Of a stretch of DNA of 64,000 bases, positions 38,915 through 47,897 are shown one piece after another. Each line of letters starts with the position of its first letter. The first letter of the stretch is position 1. The stretch is from Granulicella sp. L56 (lineage in GTDB: Bacteria > Acidobacteriota > Terriglobia > Terriglobales > Acidobacteriaceae), in NCBI RefSeq assembly GCF_009765835.1, contig NZ_LMUS01000001.1:186001-250000 (forward strand). Direction: 5' to 3'. Under the pieces are notes generated by a model that searched no databases, was not told the DNA's origin, and saw only the letters and a list, made by a program, of their open reading frames with translations. A program made the position numbers and the translations under genes.

Positions 38915-41350
38915 CTAGTCGGAGGACTCTACGAGCAGGTTGACCGTGGTGGAATGCTGGATCGTGCCTCCGGCAGGAGTGGTAGCCGTTCCAGTAACGG
39001 TGATCGTGTAAGCCTTAGGCGGGCTGGCAGAGCCGCTTCCCGTGTTCACCCGGTCTCCACAGCCGGAACAAAATGTAAGCCCACTGACGATCACGGCGCA
39101 GGCAACGAAGCTCAGAAAATTGCCGCGAACTCGCTTGCGCAACGCGATGCCCAAGAAGGGAAAAAGCAAAAGACCAAGCAGTGGGCTTCTGAGTCCTCTG
39201 CCAAGCGCCGTAGTCTGCGGCGTGTTGATCGTCAACGTAAAGCTATAGGGCGTCGCTCCAGGAGGCAGGTACGCAGGATTGAACGAGGCTGTCGCCAGCG
39301 GAGGAAGGCCGCTCGCAGCCAGTGTGATCGGGCTCGAAAGCGCAGCGCCCTGAATTTGCAGCGTGAAGTTGAAGTTAGCCGAACCGCCCGAGGGAATGGT
39401 CTGCGAGGTCGGTCCGCTGGGAGTGAAGCTAAAGTCGGCAGCGTTAGGAGGTGCGGCGACCACGATAATCTGCAAAGAATTGGAAGCACTGGCGATGAAA
39501 TTTCGATCTCCGGCATAAAGCGTGGTAAGCGTGTGCGCACCGAGAGCGAGCGTGCTGGTGGTATAGGTCGCGGGATTGGTTCCCGTAAAGATGGCAGTCG
39601 CTCCGTCCTTGAAAGTGATAGCGCCGGTAGGAGTCCCTGCCGTAGTTGGCGCAGCGCTGGCGGTGAGCGTCAGCGGTGCTCCGGCGATGATCGAGGTAGC
39701 CGACGGTGTGAGCGTCGCAATGGTGGGAGCAGGGGCGATGGTTACACTTGCAGGCACGGCGGTGAAGCTGTAGTTCTTTGCAGCCATTCCCATCAGCGCA
39801 GAGGTGATGGGGTAAGTCGCGACCGGCGCAAAGACTGCGACAGGCGCGGTAAATGTAGCGGTAAGATTGGCGTCGTCCTGGGGCAGATCGCCGGAAAGCC
39901 TTCCCGTTAACGCAGGAATAGGCTGGCCGTAGAGCAGTGTGACAGGGTCCGGCGTAGCAACCAGCGGGCGAGGCGTGATGCTGAACGTCAGCGGCTGGCT
40001 TTGCGATGAGGGCTGATCCCCAACGTAGGAGGCGAGCACGCTGTAGCTCCCCACCGAAAGAGCACTCGTATCAAAGGTAGCCGTGTTGGCAGTGAGCGGC
40101 GCGGTTTCAAGAGTCGTGCCCGTGGCCGTCTTCGGATCGAGCAGCGTAAAGGTGATCGAGCCGGTTGCGCTAGACGACGCAAGCGTGGCCGTGAGCTGTC
40201 CGCTGCCGTAGACGATGGTAGCCGGAGCGGTAAGCGTAAGCGTGTTGATCGGTGTGGTCGTGAGTCCGGCGATGGTATGAATATCAGGAGCAGGCTGCGT
40301 GTCGAGCTGGCGGACGCGCTCATTCGCAGTATCGGTAAGGGTCGCAACGCCAGTCGCCGTAAGGTTGGTAGCGCGGGGAGAGTCAAGGCTGGCTGCCGTC
40401 GCTGGCCCCCCATCGCCGCTGAAGCCTTGCGTGCCATCGCCGGCAATGGTGGTGATGGCACCAGTAGTAGCGTCGATGCGGCGGATGCGGTGGTTAGCGG
40501 TATCGGCAATGTAAAGGTTCCCCGCCCCATCGATGCTGAGGCCATGCGGAAGCGAGAAGCGCGCCGCAGAGGCCGTGCCGTTGTCGCCGCTGAAGCCTGC
40601 GGACGCACCTGCAATCGTGGTGATCCTTCCGGTAGCCGCCGAGATTTTTCGGATGCGATGGTTGTGCGTATCGGCCAGATAGAGATTTTGATTTGCATCC
40701 ACAGCCAGCCCGGCGGGAGAGTCGATGGCGGCTGCTGTCGCTGGGCCACCATCGCCGCTATAGCCCTGCGTGCCGTTGCCTGCCATGGTGCTGATCTGGC
40801 CGGTGGTCAGATTGAGCTTGCGAATGCGATGGTTCTGCGTATCGGCGATGTAGAGGTTATTGCTGCCATCGAGCGCCAACGCAGTAGGAAGATTCAGTTG
40901 CGCCGCCGTGGCCGGGCCATTGTCGCCGCCGAAGCCAGGGGTCGAACCCGCGATGGTAGTGATCGTGCCGCTGCTAAGGTCGACCCTGCGGATCCGGTGG
41001 TTGTGCGTATCCGCGATATAGAGATTACTCGCCGCAAGCGCAAGACCTTGCGGAGAATCCAGAAGCGCGGCACTCGCCGGACCATTATCGCCACTGAATC
41101 CCTGCGTTCCGGGGCCCGCAATCGTGGTGATGTTCCCTGCCGTATCCACTTTGCGGACAACATGGTTGCCCGTCTCAGCGATGTAGAGATTGCCTGCGGC
41201 GTCGTAAACAATGGCCGACGGAAGAATGAGCGGAACTGTAGTCGCCGGAATTTGGGCGTGTCCAAATAAGGCGAAGAAAAACAGCAGGAGCACCACCCCG
41301 AACGAAAGGGGAAGGCGGCGCGATGGCGGCGGGATGCTCTGCTGGCCCAT
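38915..41350 (-). CDS. Exported NHL-repeat and Ig-like repeat protein
   Basis: An 811-residue exported protein. After a signal-like segment (SFGVVLLLFFFALFGHAQ) come about six NHL beta-propeller units, each with ITTIAGxGTQGFSGDNGPA and LYIADTHNHRIRRVD. Ig-like MBG/Big modules follow (GSITFTLLD, YGQPIPALTG, TIAPAPTIATLTPSATS). Near the C-terminus a hydrophobic helix (LRSPLLGLLLFPFLGIALRKR) and a second stretch with CSGCGD precede a short tail. Such proteins are common and functionally undefined in Acidobacteriota. The start at 41350 (MGQQSIPPP) is preferred to a frame open to 41404. It lies 13 bp upstream of the DapA-like gene on the same strand and may share a transcript with it. Confidence 0.85.
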   Translation of the reverse strand: MGQQSIPPPSRRLPLSFGVVLLLFFFALFGHAQIPATTVPLILPSAIVYDAAGNLYIAETGNHVVRKVDTAGNITTIAGPGTQGFSGDNGPASAALLDSPQGLALAASNLYIADTHNHRIRRVDLSSGTITTIAGSTPGFGGDNGPATAAQLNLPTALALDGSNNLYIADTQNHRIRKLNLTTGQISTMAGNGTQGYSGDGGPATAAAIDSPAGLAVDANQNLYLADTHNHRIRKISAATGRITTIAGASAGFSGDNGTASAARFSLPHGLSIDGAGNLYIADTANHRIRRIDATTGAITTIAGDGTQGFSGDGGPATAASLDSPRATNLTATGVATLTDTANERVRQLDTQPAPDIHTIAGLTTTPINTLTLTAPATIVYGSGQLTATLASSSATGSITFTLLDPKTATGTTLETAPLTANTATFDTSALSVGSYSVLASYVGDQPSSQSQPLTFSITPRPLVATPDPVTLLYGQPIPALTGRLSGDLPQDDANLTATFTAPVAVFAPVATYPITSALMGMAAKNYSFTAVPASVTIAPAPTIATLTPSATSIIAGAPLTLTASAAPTTAGTPTGAITFKDGATAIFTGTNPATYTTSTLALGAHTLTTLYAGDRNFIASASNSLQIIVVAAPPNAADFSFTPSGPTSQTIPSGGSANFNFTLQIQGAALSSPITLAASGLPPLATASFNPAYLPPGATPYSFTLTINTPQTTALGRGLRSPLLGLLLFPFLGIALRKRVRGNFLSFVACAVIVSGLTFCSGCGDRVNTGSGSASPPKAYTITVTGTATTPAGGTIQHSTTVNLLVESSD

Positions 41351-41497
41351 GGGGAGTGTAACCCCAAGATACCCTACAGACCCTGCGGGTGGAAGCCGTT
41401 CCATGGAACGGTACCGCCGGATAAGCCATACAAGAGGGTGATTCCAGTTTCAGTGTGCGAGGAGCTCCGGGAAAAAGCTATCTCAAGAGCAAAGTTT

Positions 41498-41579
41498 AGG
41501 CAGTATCGACCTATCGATGGGTTGTAAGTGTCTGCTTGGAAACTCGTTAGCCACACCGTTCTATAGGTCGATACTGCCT
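41498..41579. repeat. 82-bp element with 17-bp perfect terminal inverted repeats
   Basis: AGGCAGTATCGACCTAT (41498-41514) and ATAGGTCGATACTGCCT (41563-41579) are perfect inverted repeats around a 48-nt interior, between dps and the NHL gene. It is too short to code. Possibilities are a MITE-like remnant, a structured leader of the NHL gene or a terminator-like hairpin for dps. Confidence 0.65.
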
Positions 41580-41596
41580 GGCCATGCCGATAAGCT

Positions 41597-42142
41597 TTAG
41601 TGCCCGGTCGAGTCTCCACGGCGGCTTGTTTCAAACAGGAACCAAGTACGCCGTTCGGTTTCGTCGATCCAGTTTTCGATCAGGCTGGCCGTGGCGACAT
41701 CGCCGTGATCGTCGCAGGTGCCATGGGCCTCGCGCAGGCGCTTGGTCAAGTCCTGGTTGTCTTCGCGCAACTCGGCGAGCATATCCGCCGGCTCGACATA
41801 GTTGGCATCGTTATCGGAGATTCGCTGCAACCGGGCGATCTGGCCGGTCGACCTCAGCGTTGTTCCGCCTATCTTGCGAACGCGTTCGGCAATCGGATCT
41901 GTCATGGCAAAGAGTTGGTCACCCTGCTCATCGAGCAACAGGTGATAGTCGCGAAAATGCGGTCCGCTCATATGCCAGTGAAAGTTTTTGGTCTTCAGAT
42001 AAAGCGCGAAGACATCCGCCAAAATTCCATTCATGGCGGCTGTAATGTCCTTTGTGGCCGCCGCCTTCACGTCGGTTGGAGTGGCGAGCGGCGCTTCCTG
42101 CCTGCTCTTCAGGTTTTCCTTTGATCCATTCGATTTCTTCAT
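41597..42142 (-). CDS. dps: Dps-family DNA-binding ferritin-like protein
   Basis: A 181-residue miniferritin. The ferroxidase-site block KTKNFHWHMSGPHFRDYHLLLDEQGDQLF (His, Asp and Glu; quoted in parts as KNFHWHMSGPHFRDYH and LLLDEQ) is intact. A basic N-terminal tail (MKKSNGSKENLKSRQ) fits DNA binding, and DAVREL-like helices follow. Dps oxidises iron with peroxide and protects DNA. ATG 42142 has AAGGAG nine bases upstream. It is downstream of hldD on the same strand with a 95-bp gap. Confidence 0.92.
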   Translation of the reverse strand: MKKSNGSKENLKSRQEAPLATPTDVKAAATKDITAAMNGILADVFALYLKTKNFHWHMSGPHFRDYHLLLDEQGDQLFAMTDPIAERVRKIGGTTLRSTGQIARLQRISDNDANYVEPADMLAELREDNQDLTKRLREAHGTCDDHGDVATASLIENWIDETERRTWFLFETSRRGDSTGH

Positions 42143-42237
42143 ATGAATTACTCCTTACTGAACAATGCTTATCGTATCGCGCTTCATAAGCGCGGCGAAG
42201 GTTGCCGGTGCGACGGCCCTCTAACTGAACACAACAA

Positions 42238-43218
42238 TTAGAGCGCTGGTTCCTCGATAAAGGTTTGCTTCACACCTTCTTCGAGCGAGGTAAAAGGCGC
42301 GGCGTATCCAGCAACGCGGAGACCGACGACATCAGCCTGCGTATAGTGCTGATATCGGTTCTTGAGGTCTCCGGGAAAAGGGATGTATTCAATCTTCCCT
42401 GGACCATGCACCTGCATCAAGGCTTCTGCCACCGCCTTGAAGGTGCGCGCTTCCCCTGTACCGGCATTGACGATCGCTTGCACGGGCTTGCGAGGGCTAT
42501 CGGGAAGCAGACCTCCGAAGAACATGTTGATGCGCGCAAGATCTTTGACAAAGACAAAATCGCGCCGCTGCTCTCCATTGCTGTAGCCACCCGAGCCCTC
42601 GAACATGCGGATCGTCCCGATATCTTTCAGTTGGCGGGTGAAGTGGTGGATGACGCTGGCCATGCGTCCTTTGTGCTGTTCGCGCGGACCGTAGACGTTG
42701 AAGTAGCGCAAGCCCACGACCGTGCTCTTGATCTCTGGCAGCAGGCGGCGCAGGTAATTATCGAAGACCAGCTTCGAGTAGCCATAGACGTTTAATGGCC
42801 GCTCGTTCGCCGGAACTTCTCTGAACTCCGTGCTCGCCCCATAGACGGCCGCCGTAGAGGCGTAGACAAGAGGAATCTTCCTGTCTAACGCGAAGTGCAA
42901 CAACTCCTTGGAGTAGGTGAAGTTGTTGTCCATCATGTAGCGCCCATCGTCTTCGAGCGTATTGGAGCACGCGCCCTGATGCAAAATGGCGCGAATCTTT
43001 GCCCCCTCAAAGTCTCCTGCCTTCAGCGCGGCGCGGAACTCCTTCTTGTCCATGTAGTCCGCGTACTCAGCCCCTGCAAGATTGAGGAACTTAGGCCCAC
43101 TCAGATTAGGCGCAGGGGCGAGATTGTCGACGACCAGAATGTCGCGTTCGCCAGCCTGATTCAGTTGGTGGACAAGATTGCTGCCGATAAAGCCTGCTCC
43201 GCCGGTCACGATAATCAC
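42238..43218 (-). CDS. hldD: ADP-L-glycero-D-manno-heptose 6-epimerase
   Basis: Epimerises ADP-D,D-heptose to ADP-L,D-heptose for LPS inner core. The short-chain dehydrogenase fold is seen in IIVTGGAGFIGSNLV. The catalytic Tyr-x3-Lys is YGYSKLVFDNYLRR. Sugar-site blocks GLRYFNVYGPREQHKGRMAS and GEARTFKAVAEA follow, matching the HldD family rather than generic UDP-sugar epimerases. Three bp separate it from hldE, so the two act as one operon. Confidence 0.93.
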   Translation of the reverse strand: MIIVTGGAGFIGSNLVHQLNQAGERDILVVDNLAPAPNLSGPKFLNLAGAEYADYMDKKEFRAALKAGDFEGAKIRAILHQGACSNTLEDDGRYMMDNNFTYSKELLHFALDRKIPLVYASTAAVYGASTEFREVPANERPLNVYGYSKLVFDNYLRRLLPEIKSTVVGLRYFNVYGPREQHKGRMASVIHHFTRQLKDIGTIRMFEGSGGYSNGEQRRDFVFVKDLARINMFFGGLLPDSPRKPVQAIVNAGTGEARTFKAVAEALMQVHGPGKIEYIPFPGDLKNRYQHYTQADVVGLRVAGYAAPFTSLEEGVKQTFIEEPAL

Positions 43219-43221
43219 GGT

Positions 43222-44739
43222 TTAGTTCTCCTCGCTTTGCGCGTTGTTCGCGGTAAGTTTTTTGACGATGTTCGTCGTAGAGAAACCTTCGACAGTAGGG
43301 ACGATCTCGACGCGCCCTCCGGCAGCGATAACGTCTTCATGGCCGACAACGGTTTCAACGGTGTAGTCGCCGCCCTTAACCAGAACATTGGGCCGAAGCG
43401 CACGAATCAGTTCAACCGGAGTGTCTTCTTCAAAGAGAACGACCGCATCCACGGCAGCCAGGGCAGCCATGACGCGGGCCCGCTCGCGTTCGCCGACGAT
43501 AGGCCGCGACGGCCCTTTCAGACGGCAGATCGACGCATCTGCATTCAGGCCAAGGACAAGCTTCGAGCCGAAACGGCGGCAATCTTCGAGCAGCGTAATG
43601 TGGCCGACATGAAGAAGATCGAAGCAGCCGTTGGTGAAGACGATCGTCTCGCCCGAAGCGCGCCACTCGGCGACGCGATTTTTGGCATGGTCCAGATCGA
43701 GGATCTTCTCTCCCGCCGTAACCCCGGAACTGGGAGTGAGCACAGCCACCAGTTCGTGTCCGGCGATAGGAACCGTTCCCACCTTGCCGACGACGATGCC
43801 CGCAGCAAGATTGGCAAGCTCGATGGCAGTCTCGATCTGAAGCCCACCGGCGAGGCACGCAGCCAGAGTAGCAATGACGGTGTCCCCCGCACCGGAGACG
43901 TCAAAGACCTCGCGGGCCCGCGCCGGAGAATGAAAACTGCTGTCACGGCGAAGCAGCGTAATTCCCTTCTCGCTCATGGTGACGGTTAAATATTGGAAGT
44001 CATTTTCGGAGATCAGCGGTTGAGCAGCCGTCAGTATGGCATCGGTCTGGTGTGCGGAGACGCCTGTGGCGAGCGACAGTTCGCCAAGGTTCGGGCAAAC
44101 CGTGGTCGCTCCCTTGTACTTGCTGAAATCAGGCGTTTTCGGATCGGCAAGAATGGGAATTTTGGCAATGCGAGCAGCATTAATCACGGCAGCACATAGC
44201 TGATTGGTAAGCGCGCCCTTGGCGTAGTCCGAGAGCACCACGGCGTGGACTTTGCTGACCAGCTCCGTAGCGCGGTCAATCAGCCTTCTCAATTCAATCT
44301 CCGGCGGCGTATCGCGGCTCTCGATGTCGAGACGCAACAGTTGCTGGTTGCGTCCGACGATGCGGGTCTTGGAGATGGTCGGCTGCGAACTCGTAACTAC
44401 GCCCACAGTATCCACACCGGCGTGGTCGAGAATGGCAGCGAGCTCGCCCTGCTCCATATCGCTGCCCCAGAAGCCACTGAGGATCGCCTGGCAACCTAGC
44501 CCGGCCAGGTTCATGGCCACATTGGCAGCGCCGCCAGCACGCTCATAACGTTGAGCATGGCGGATCACCGGCACCGGAGCTTCGGGAGAGATGCGGTCGA
44601 CATCGCCGTGAATATAGCGGTCGAGCATTATGTCGCCGATGACCAGTACTTTAAGTTGGCTGAAGCCACCTTCGAGAAGGTTCAGAACGGAGTGGAGTTC
44701 GGGCAACATTTTTTGGGAGGACTCCTTATCTTCCATCAT
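43222..44739 (-). CDS. hldE: Bifunctional heptose-7-phosphate kinase / heptose-1-phosphate adenylyltransferase
   Basis: Two domains make the ADP-heptose precursor. Residues about 1-330 are a PfkB-type kinase (VIGDIMLDRYIHG; VSGAGDTVIATLAACLAGG as motif 2). Residues about 350-505 are a nucleotidyltransferase with FTNGCFDLLHVGHITLL (HxGH signature). Together these add phosphate at C1 and then AMP. Length 505 matches HldE. hldD follows after 3 bp. An ATG ten codons inside (MLPELHSVLN) is an alternative start. Confidence 0.93.
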   Translation of the reverse strand: MMEDKESSQKMLPELHSVLNLLEGGFSQLKVLVIGDIMLDRYIHGDVDRISPEAPVPVIRHAQRYERAGGAANVAMNLAGLGCQAILSGFWGSDMEQGELAAILDHAGVDTVGVVTSSQPTISKTRIVGRNQQLLRLDIESRDTPPEIELRRLIDRATELVSKVHAVVLSDYAKGALTNQLCAAVINAARIAKIPILADPKTPDFSKYKGATTVCPNLGELSLATGVSAHQTDAILTAAQPLISENDFQYLTVTMSEKGITLLRRDSSFHSPARAREVFDVSGAGDTVIATLAACLAGGLQIETAIELANLAAGIVVGKVGTVPIAGHELVAVLTPSSGVTAGEKILDLDHAKNRVAEWRASGETIVFTNGCFDLLHVGHITLLEDCRRFGSKLVLGLNADASICRLKGPSRPIVGERERARVMAALAAVDAVVLFEEDTPVELIRALRPNVLVKGGDYTVETVVGHEDVIAAGGRVEIVPTVEGFSTTNIVKKLTANNAQSEEN

Positions 44740-44926
44740 CGCATCTTCTTGTGAAATTTCGAAAAGTGATGCATAGAGCGTCCGTAGAGCAAAAATTACT
44801 GGTCAACGCAACTTTAAATTGTTGTTTTTGGGCGACGGATAGGCATGCACATCACCAGAGACTTTACAGAAACAAATGATCCCGTGACGATTTCGCTTCA
44901 GGCAACCTGAGTTATAGGATAAAGCG

Positions 44927-45943
44927 ATGGTTCCCAAGTCCTTTAAATCAAAGCTGCTTCATCGCATAAGAAAATCCATGAATGGTGCACTTGAAGCAAA
45001 GATTCAAGCAGGCGAAGAAAGAATTTATGATTCGCAGCTTCTTCAAGGCCGCATGGCTTGCTGGCAGACCCGCTCTAGGGAAAAAATCCAATCACTACAG
45101 GAAATAGAGTTCAAGGTATTCTCTCAATGGGGCGAAGATGGAATTATTGATTGGCTGATAGAGCGCGCCGCCATCCCAGTCCACCTGCATACTTTCGTCG
45201 AGTTCGGGGTGGAAAGCTATCGCGAAGCGAATACCCGGTTTTTACTGGAGAATCGTAACTGGCGAGGGTTGGTAATGGATGGCGATCCGGCATTGGCCGA
45301 GAATCTCAAAAGAGACCCTCTCTTCTGGCGTTATGATCTCACCGCGAAATCTGCGTTTATCACTCGGGAAAACGTTAATGATCTGATTGAGAGCGCCGGT
45401 TTTAGTGGAGAAGTGGGACTCCTCAGCATCGATGTCGATGGAAATGACTATTGGGTATGGGAAGCGATCAGCGTAATTCAACCAGTCATCTGTGTTTGCG
45501 AATACAACGCAGTGTTCGGAGATTTACAAGCGATCTCTGTTCCCTACGACCCGGAATTTATATCCAGCCGCAGTCACTTCAGTCACTTGTACTTCGGTGC
45601 CTCTATTGCCGCTCTACGCTCTCTGGCTGCGCGAAAGGGATACAGATTCGTTGGAACGACCTCGGCTGCGAATGACGCTTTTTTTATTCGCGAGGACTAT
45701 GCCCAACGCCTTGATTCAGCCTTGATGAACAAGGTCGCATTGGCATCCAAAAACCGTAGCTCAAGAGACAGATCGGGGCAGCTCACGCATATAGGGGGAA
45801 TTGATCGCCTGAAACTGATTTCCAATATGTCGGTGGTAAAGATAGAGACAGGAGATACCGTGTCTTTAGGCGATCTGGGGCCCGTCTACAGCGAGGATTG
45901 GCTTCAACAGATAGCGGGAGTCTCAAAGATGGTCGCAGACTAA
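44927..45943 (+). CDS. Methyltransferase-like (FkbM-related) protein of unknown role
   Basis: A 338-residue protein with no signal peptide. The stretch FSQWGEDGIIDWLIERAAIP, FVEFGVESYREANTRFLLEN, RGLVMDGD and LLSIDVDGNDYWVWEAI resembles the Rossmann core of FkbM-type SAM methyltransferases, with the acidic SIDVDGND as the usual conserved end. No clear glycine motif for SAM is seen, so the activity is uncertain. It is plus-strand between hldE (divergent) and a GT9 gene (convergent). It is visibly AT-richer than its neighbours, especially at the 5' end. This may reflect horizontal acquisition of an LPS-modifying gene. Confidence 0.6.
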   Translation: MVPKSFKSKLLHRIRKSMNGALEAKIQAGEERIYDSQLLQGRMACWQTRSREKIQSLQEIEFKVFSQWGEDGIIDWLIERAAIPVHLHTFVEFGVESYREANTRFLLENRNWRGLVMDGDPALAENLKRDPLFWRYDLTAKSAFITRENVNDLIESAGFSGEVGLLSIDVDGNDYWVWEAISVIQPVICVCEYNAVFGDLQAISVPYDPEFISSRSHFSHLYFGASIAALRSLAARKGYRFVGTTSAANDAFFIREDYAQRLDSALMNKVALASKNRSSRDRSGQLTHIGGIDRLKLISNMSVVKIETGDTVSLGDLGPVYSEDWLQQIAGVSKMVAD

Positions 45944-46004
45944 GCCATAGGAGCGACAAGTAAATCAATAAAAGAGTTGCGGTGGCGACCGTGATCTGGC
46001 TTGA

Positions 46005-47078
46005 CTAGTCAGTGCCTATGATGTCACGAATGTTGGTAAGGACTTCTTCAACGGTGATCGATGTGATGCACTTCTTGCGCTCGACGATACATGTCTCCAG
46101 ACCGCAGCCCCAGCAGTCGGTCTGGTGATAGACAATACGATGCTGCCTGCCGTAAGGAAACCAGACACGGGGTTTATTTCGTGCGGCGAAGATAGCGACA
46201 CACGGAGTCTGCACAGCAGCAGCAAGATGCATCGGCCCGCTGTCATGGCCGATAAAAAGACGTGCATGAGCAAAAGCCGCAGCGCTCTCGCGCGGAGTGA
46301 GCTTGCCGCAGAGGTTAATGACCGGCCCCCCGCCCGCCTCGCGCCAACCATCGGCAGCAAACTCGCTGGCCTCGCTCTCTGGCGGCGAACCGCTCAACGT
46401 CAGGGCGTGGCCGGGATAGAGCGCAGCGACCTTAGCCAGCAGAGCACGCCAGTTATCGCGGCCCCAGTCCTTTGATTGCACCTTCGTGCCGACGCTGACA
46501 GCGATCATGGGAAGATCTCCCGCCGGACGAAGAGCCTCGGCAGCGGTGGCCTGCTCCTCCGGTGTGAGCCCCAGGTCCCAACTCTCAGGATCGTCAAGGC
46601 GGCCATCGCCAAGTTCTGCCAGATTGCGGACCAGCCGCGCACCCTCAGGCTCGAGCGCCTGTTCAGCCTCCTGCCAGCGATTCTTCTGCATGTCTTCAGT
46701 TACCGGAATTCCGATAAGGCGGCGGATACCGCAGAGCCGAAAGAACTTCGCATCGCGCCGTGCCGACTCGACGCCCCGCGAACCTCCGATATAGACCAGG
46801 ACTTCAGGCCGCCATCGAACGATCTGCCACCACAGCGAGAACAGCTCACGAGGATTCCGTGTGCCTACCGAGTAACGATAATAGCTCTTTACCAGGCCAC
46901 TGTTCTCCAGAATGGCAGCGGCAGGCGGCGCTTTCACGTTGACCGGGAAGTTCGTCAACATGCGGCGTTCGGCATCGGGGAAGGCGCGCGCGGCAAGATG
47001 AAGGGCCGGAAGCGCGACGAGCGTGTCTCCCAGGCTGCCAAGTCGATAGATGAGAACTCGTTTTGTCGAGGATGGCAT
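46005..47078 (-). CDS. Glycosyltransferase family 9 (heptosyltransferase-like)
   Basis: A 357-residue GT-B enzyme. The N-terminal RVLIYRLGSLGDTLVALPALH is the GT9 signature. The C-terminal nucleotide-sugar part has PMIAVSVGTKVQSKDW, NLCGKLTPRESAAAF and LFIGHDSGPMHLAAAV. Heptosyltransferases use ADP-heptose, which the nearby hldD/hldE genes supply. A Cys-rich C-terminal stretch (QTDCWGCGLETCIVERKKC) is also present. Acceptor not determinable from sequence. Confidence 0.88.
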   Translation of the reverse strand: MPSSTKRVLIYRLGSLGDTLVALPALHLAARAFPDAERRMLTNFPVNVKAPPAAAILENSGLVKSYYRYSVGTRNPRELFSLWWQIVRWRPEVLVYIGGSRGVESARRDAKFFRLCGIRRLIGIPVTEDMQKNRWQEAEQALEPEGARLVRNLAELGDGRLDDPESWDLGLTPEEQATAAEALRPAGDLPMIAVSVGTKVQSKDWGRDNWRALLAKVAALYPGHALTLSGSPPESEASEFAADGWREAGGGPVINLCGKLTPRESAAAFAHARLFIGHDSGPMHLAAAVQTPCVAIFAARNKPRVWFPYGRQHRIVYHQTDCWGCGLETCIVERKKCITSITVEEVLTNIRDIIGTD

Positions 47079-47171
47079 GGTCTGTCTTTAGTCTGCTTGG
47101 TTCAACGCGATGCTGCAACCCCACCGGCACCCTGATAAAGTTCTCGTTGGATGAAGAGGAGCGGATCGAAC

Positions 47172-47774
47172 ATGTTGAACGCCCTTGCGATCACCGCAAT
47201 GCAGGATGACAGAACCCGTGCATGGCATGGGGCCGAAGGCGCTACCGACGCCGAAGGCTTGCTGGGTCTCGCCGAGGCGCAGCACCGGGCCAACTTCGAT
47301 CTATGGCACGAAGAGGATAAAGCTCGCGACCCCGCCGCAACCGATGCTGAGATCGTCACGGTAAAACATGCCATCGACCGCCTGAACCAGCAACGCAACG
47401 ATCTGGTTGAAAAGCTGGACAATAGGTTGATCGAGCTGGCAGGCGAGCAGAACCCCGTCGCTCCCCTGCACTCCGAAACGCCGGGCCTGATGATTGACCG
47501 GCTCTCGATTCTGGCGCTGAAGATCTATCACACCCAAGACGAGACACGTAGAGCGTCCGCAACCGAGGCGCACCGGCAGAAGAACATAGCGCGGCTGGCA
47601 GTACTTGAGGAGCAGCGCAGCGACCTGGCCGGATGCCTGGACGCGCTATGGGCCGAGGCACTCGCCGGGACGCGAAGGTTCAAACTCTACCGGCAGATGA
47701 AGATGTATAACGATCCAGATCTCAACCCTAAGATGTATGGTGCCGGCAAAGCGGCGAAAGCTGAGACCGGGTGA
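47172..47774 (+). CDS. DUF4254 protein
   Basis: A 200-residue DUF4254 protein with ANFDLWHEEDKARD, then IVTVKHAIDRLNQQRNDLVEKLD and the signature LHSETPGLMIDRLSILALKIYH. Family members occur in LPS and glycan gene sets; their activity is not known. The start at 47172 is preferred because AAGAGGAG precedes it by about nine bases; the open frame begins at 47151. It is divergent from the GT9 gene with a 93-bp spacer. Confidence 0.8.
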   Translation: MLNALAITAMQDDRTRAWHGAEGATDAEGLLGLAEAQHRANFDLWHEEDKARDPAATDAEIVTVKHAIDRLNQQRNDLVEKLDNRLIELAGEQNPVAPLHSETPGLMIDRLSILALKIYHTQDETRRASATEAHRQKNIARLAVLEEQRSDLAGCLDALWAEALAGTRRFKLYRQMKMYNDPDLNPKMYGAGKAAKAETG

Positions 47775-47787
47775 CCCTGACGGGTAG

Positions 47788-47816
47788 TTGACCTTGTGCT
47801 TGCAGGTGGGTATAAA
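47788..47816 (+). promoter_or_regulatory. Sigma70-type promoter upstream of the TPR gene
   Basis: TTGACC (47788-47793), a 17-bp spacer and TATAAA (47811-47816) are close to consensus. It lies 80 bp before the TPR-like gene at 47898 and starts 13 bp after the DUF4254 stop. Confidence 0.7.
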
Positions 47817-47897
47817 ACCGAGACAAGATTATTTACACGAACTGGCTCTCCGTAACGTCGGGAGTCTTGGGAGCGCCATCCGGCGACAGGATTATCA

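Noticed and set aside
38954..41269. Long plus-strand frames opposite the NHL-repeat gene
   Set aside because: They mirror the NHL repeats on the other strand, with Arg/Gly-rich translation and no domain. The minus-strand protein is the real gene.
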